Assembly (NCBI RefSeq): GCF_011405515.1
Contig: NZ_AP022671.1
Span: 2,108,001-2,172,000, forward strand
Length of the DNA: 64,000 nucleotides
Direction: 5' to 3'
DNA from: Nitrospira sp. KM1
GTDB lineage: Bacteria > Nitrospirota > Nitrospiria > Nitrospirales > Nitrospiraceae
Positions 62,010 through 64,000 of the stretch are shown here, piece by piece (the first letter of the stretch is position 1; every line of letters begins with the position of its first letter). The notes beneath the pieces are model-generated. The model searched no databases. It had not been told where the DNA came from and worked only from the letters and a program-made list of their open reading frames with translations. A program made the position numbers and the translations under genes.

Positions 62010-63230
62010 TTACTGACGGCAGGCCGTTTCTCCACCGCCGATGTAGCTGATGGGGCCGCGGTCTTGGTTCTTCAGCACGAACGATTCCGGAGTTGCCGCG
62101 CTGAACAATTTGACCCAGAAGCCGGGAAGCGGATTGTTGTCCACCATATTGGTGATCAAGCTATCCAGTTTGGCCTGAGTGCCAGCAACTCCCGTCAGGG
62201 TATCCAGGCTGGTCGTACGCTTCACGACATTCCAGTTGGCCCAGAAGGGATATCGCCCGCATGCCAGATCCAACTTTGATGCAGCAGTACCAGAGGGAGC
62301 CGACGCTCCGCCGATCTTCACCGCATAGGCGCCGCCTGTCAAACCGGGGACGCTATCGCTGTCGATATAACCGATCGAACTCGGATGAGTAGAGACGCAG
62401 GTCGCCATATTCCCGGAACCAGAATTGAATGGTTGACTCGGGAAATCCGTCTCATTCGCGTTAACAAAGAGCACTTCATCAGCCGTCGCCTTCGTTCCCG
62501 ACCCTGCAGATCGAAGACACAGATCGATGGTGCTGGATCCGCCGCTGACTGCAAGACCAAGCGTGGTCCAATCCGTCACTGCCCCGGCAAAAATCTGCTC
62601 GATCTGTTCCCGAGTCAGACTCTGGAGCGGCTGCGGCGAGCCTGAGACGAATTGCCGCACGTTGCCGCCGACGATGATCGAGAACGGCACGCTCACGACC
62701 GGATTGCTGGACACTCCCGTCTCTGCCACAATTCCGGTTGCCCCGCCACCAGTCTGATGGAATGAGGCAGCCTGGACATCTGAGGCGCCCCAATGCACGT
62801 TCTGATTGGCCAGGACGACCGTAGAGCACACCCGCTGGTTGACATTTTTCCCACCGATGACAACCGTCGTCGCTCCTGCGCAGGTGGATGCGGCGGTGTT
62901 GATAAAGCTAGTCTGCTTGGGAAACGCACCTTGGTTGAGTTGATATCCGGCGATCGAGTTAAGTGCGTGGTACCGCACGATGAGATCGTCCGCTCCCCCG
63001 TTGGTCTTGCACTGCCACTCTGTTTCATTCGGTGGATTAGCACTGTCCTTGAAAAATGTCGGTACAGGACTCGCATCGCAGATAAACACCGGCGCCAGCC
63101 CGGCGTATTGCCGTCCGGCAGAAGATCCGGTGCCGTTGAGAACGATGGTCGCCGCCTGAGCCGATTCGGCGGCCAGCGCGAGGCTGACCATTCCGAGACA
63201 GGCCAAGGCCATTTTAGTGGTTCCGTTCAT
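62010..63230 (-). CDS. PstS-like phosphate-binding protein, second copy
   Basis: A 406-residue exported protein with a signal peptide (MALACLGMVSLALAAESAQA) and PBP-like/PstS phrases: GTGSSAGRQYAGLAPVF, VPFSIIVGGNVRQFVSGSPQ, LTREQIEQIFAGAVTDWTTL, LRSAGSGTKATADEV and SSIGYIDSDSVPGLTGG. It is not closely similar to the copy at 55374. No sorting signal at the C-terminus. ATG 63230 follows TAAAGGAGTGCAAC. It lies between two surface-protein genes on the same strand, so it may form an operon with them. Confidence 0.82.
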   Translation of the reverse strand: MNGTTKMALACLGMVSLALAAESAQAATIVLNGTGSSAGRQYAGLAPVFICDASPVPTFFKDSANPPNETEWQCKTNGGADDLIVRYHALNSIAGYQLNQGAFPKQTSFINTAASTCAGATTVVIGGKNVNQRVCSTVVLANQNVHWGASDVQAASFHQTGGGATGIVAETGVSSNPVVSVPFSIIVGGNVRQFVSGSPQPLQSLTREQIEQIFAGAVTDWTTLGLAVSGGSSTIDLCLRSAGSGTKATADEVLFVNANETDFPSQPFNSGSGNMATCVSTHPSSIGYIDSDSVPGLTGGAYAVKIGGASAPSGTAASKLDLACGRYPFWANWNVVKRTTSLDTLTGVAGTQAKLDSLITNMVDNNPLPGFWVKLFSAATPESFVLKNQDRGPISYIGGGETACRQ

Positions 63231-63290
63231 GTTGCACTCCTTTAGCAAGAAAAAATTTGTGATGTTGTCATTTCGACAATGTTTGCACTC

Positions 63291-64000
63291 TCACGCGGTC
63301 ATGTTGAAAGACCGGCGGGCCACTCCGACCAGACCGATCATCCCTGTCGCGAATAACACGGCTGCAGCAGGGATGGGTACGGCTGAAATCGTAAACTGTC
63401 CGGCAGCGGTCAGCAGGGCCGTGCCGAGGTTGGCCAATGCCACGTTCCCTTGCGGGGCATTGTTTCGCCCGATGATATTGAGCAGCGTATCCACATCGGA
63501 AGACATGCGGACGGGGAAGCCGCCGTTCAGGCTGTTGTTCCCTGACTGATTGAGAAAGGTGCTGAATGACAATGCATCGGCCTTCGGAATGTTGAGCCGC
63601 GTGTCGTTCGCCGTCACCAGCTGGGTCCCCCATGACACCAACGGATTGACATAGTTGGTAGGAGTAATGGCCACCTTTTGACCCGTAGTGAACGTTTCAG
63701 CCGCAATGCTCGAGCCTGCGAGAAAATTGCTCGGAGCACTCGGCGGCGTCTGGTTGAATCCCAGCAGCGTATATTGAAGCGCGTTGGCTCCTCCCACTTG
63801 TGACAAGTCAATCGTCGTCGAGATCCCGCTTGCAATCCCTCCGATCGTTCCCACTTTCTGCACCAACTCGGTGTTGTTGCCATAGACAACCAATACCAAG
63901 TCCCCCGGTCCAAACTGTTCCGCCTGAGCCTCACTGCCCAACCCGGTCACCATGAGTGCAGCTCCCATCACGGCTGCAGCAGCGGCACGTCCGACGGATT
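63291..64000 (-). CDS. VPLPA-CTERM-type surface protein, module-2 paralogue (5' end outside window)
   Basis: The frame is open to the window edge; the last codons (GRAAAAAVMGAALMVTGLGS) are the end of a signal-like helix matching the fused protein, so the start is upstream of 64000. The mature part EQFGPGDLVLVVYGNNTELV and NGGFPVRMSSDVDTLLNIIG is highly similar to module 2 at 59194. It ends with the sorting signal VPIPAAAVLFATGMIGLVGV then ARR. It precedes the PstS-like gene by about 60 bp on the same strand. Confidence 0.83.
   Translation of the reverse strand, partial: SVGRAAAAAVMGAALMVTGLGSEAQAEQFGPGDLVLVVYGNNTELVQKVGTIGGIASGISTTIDLSQVGGANALQYTLLGFNQTPPSAPSNFLAGSSIAAETFTTGQKVAITPTNYVNPLVSWGTQLVTANDTRLNIPKADALSFSTFLNQSGNNSLNGGFPVRMSSDVDTLLNIIGRNNAPQGNVALANLGTALLTAAGQFTISAVPIPAAAVLFATGMIGLVGVARRSFNMTA

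Overview
The window looks like a chromosomal segment of a Nitrospira-type bacterium (phylum Nitrospirota). This is inferred from gene content: a pyruvoyl-type arginine decarboxylase/agmatinase/deoxyhypusine-synthase-like cluster, a rubrerythrin/Fe-S reductase/DUF3501 cluster, a complete ISC system with GlnRS, VPLPA-type exosortase-sorted proteins and a small Nitrospira-style zinc-ribbon protein. No ribosomal RNA is present, so the assignment is not proven.

Layout: 0.0-6.1 kb (minus strand) holds a truncated RluF pseudouridine synthase and a polyamine cluster (DHS-like protein, DsbA-like thioredoxin, zinc ribbon, aldehyde dehydrogenase, arginine decarboxylase, agmatinase). 6.2-8.1 kb is a small accessory patch at a tRNA-Glu gene: two families of dispersed repeats, a VapBC pair, a decayed higA carrying a run of 13 G, and a second copy of the tRNA 3' end. 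8.3-14.6 kb is housekeeping (glnS, PilZ protein, yacG, two tRNA-Gln, gltX, flavin reductase). 14.6-20.5 kb is the ISC iron-sulfur assembly locus (fdx, iscR, iscS, iscU, iscA, hscB, hscA, iscX). 20.5-35.4 kb carries PBP1A, typA, peroxiredoxin/thioredoxin, a hybrid histidine kinase, a tandem QueD-like protein, the rubrerythrin cluster, rfbC, a MoaD/ThiS-like protein, HU, and tRNA-Arg and tRNA-Lys.

35.4-44.4 kb, beginning right after tRNA-Lys, is a sparsely coding, seemingly lower-GC region with long gaps. It holds a frameshifted TPR gene, an ion transporter of the IT superfamily, several response regulators (one fused to a MEDS domain), a Crp-family regulator and small unknown proteins.

44.4-64.0 kb is the most interesting part. 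It looks like a phosphate-starvation and cell-surface region: PhoX phosphatase, ornithine-lipid synthesis (OlsB/OlsA), a PhoB-type regulator flanked by two OmpR-family regulators with degenerate receiver domains, two phosphate-binding-protein-like proteins without PstABC, an OprP-like porin, several lipoproteins, and two paralogous pairs of VPLPA-CTERM-type surface proteins, one pair fused in frame. Intergenic regions here repeatedly carry TTAAC-like pentamers spaced exactly 11 bp apart, the expected geometry of a Pho box, so many of these genes may form one regulon.
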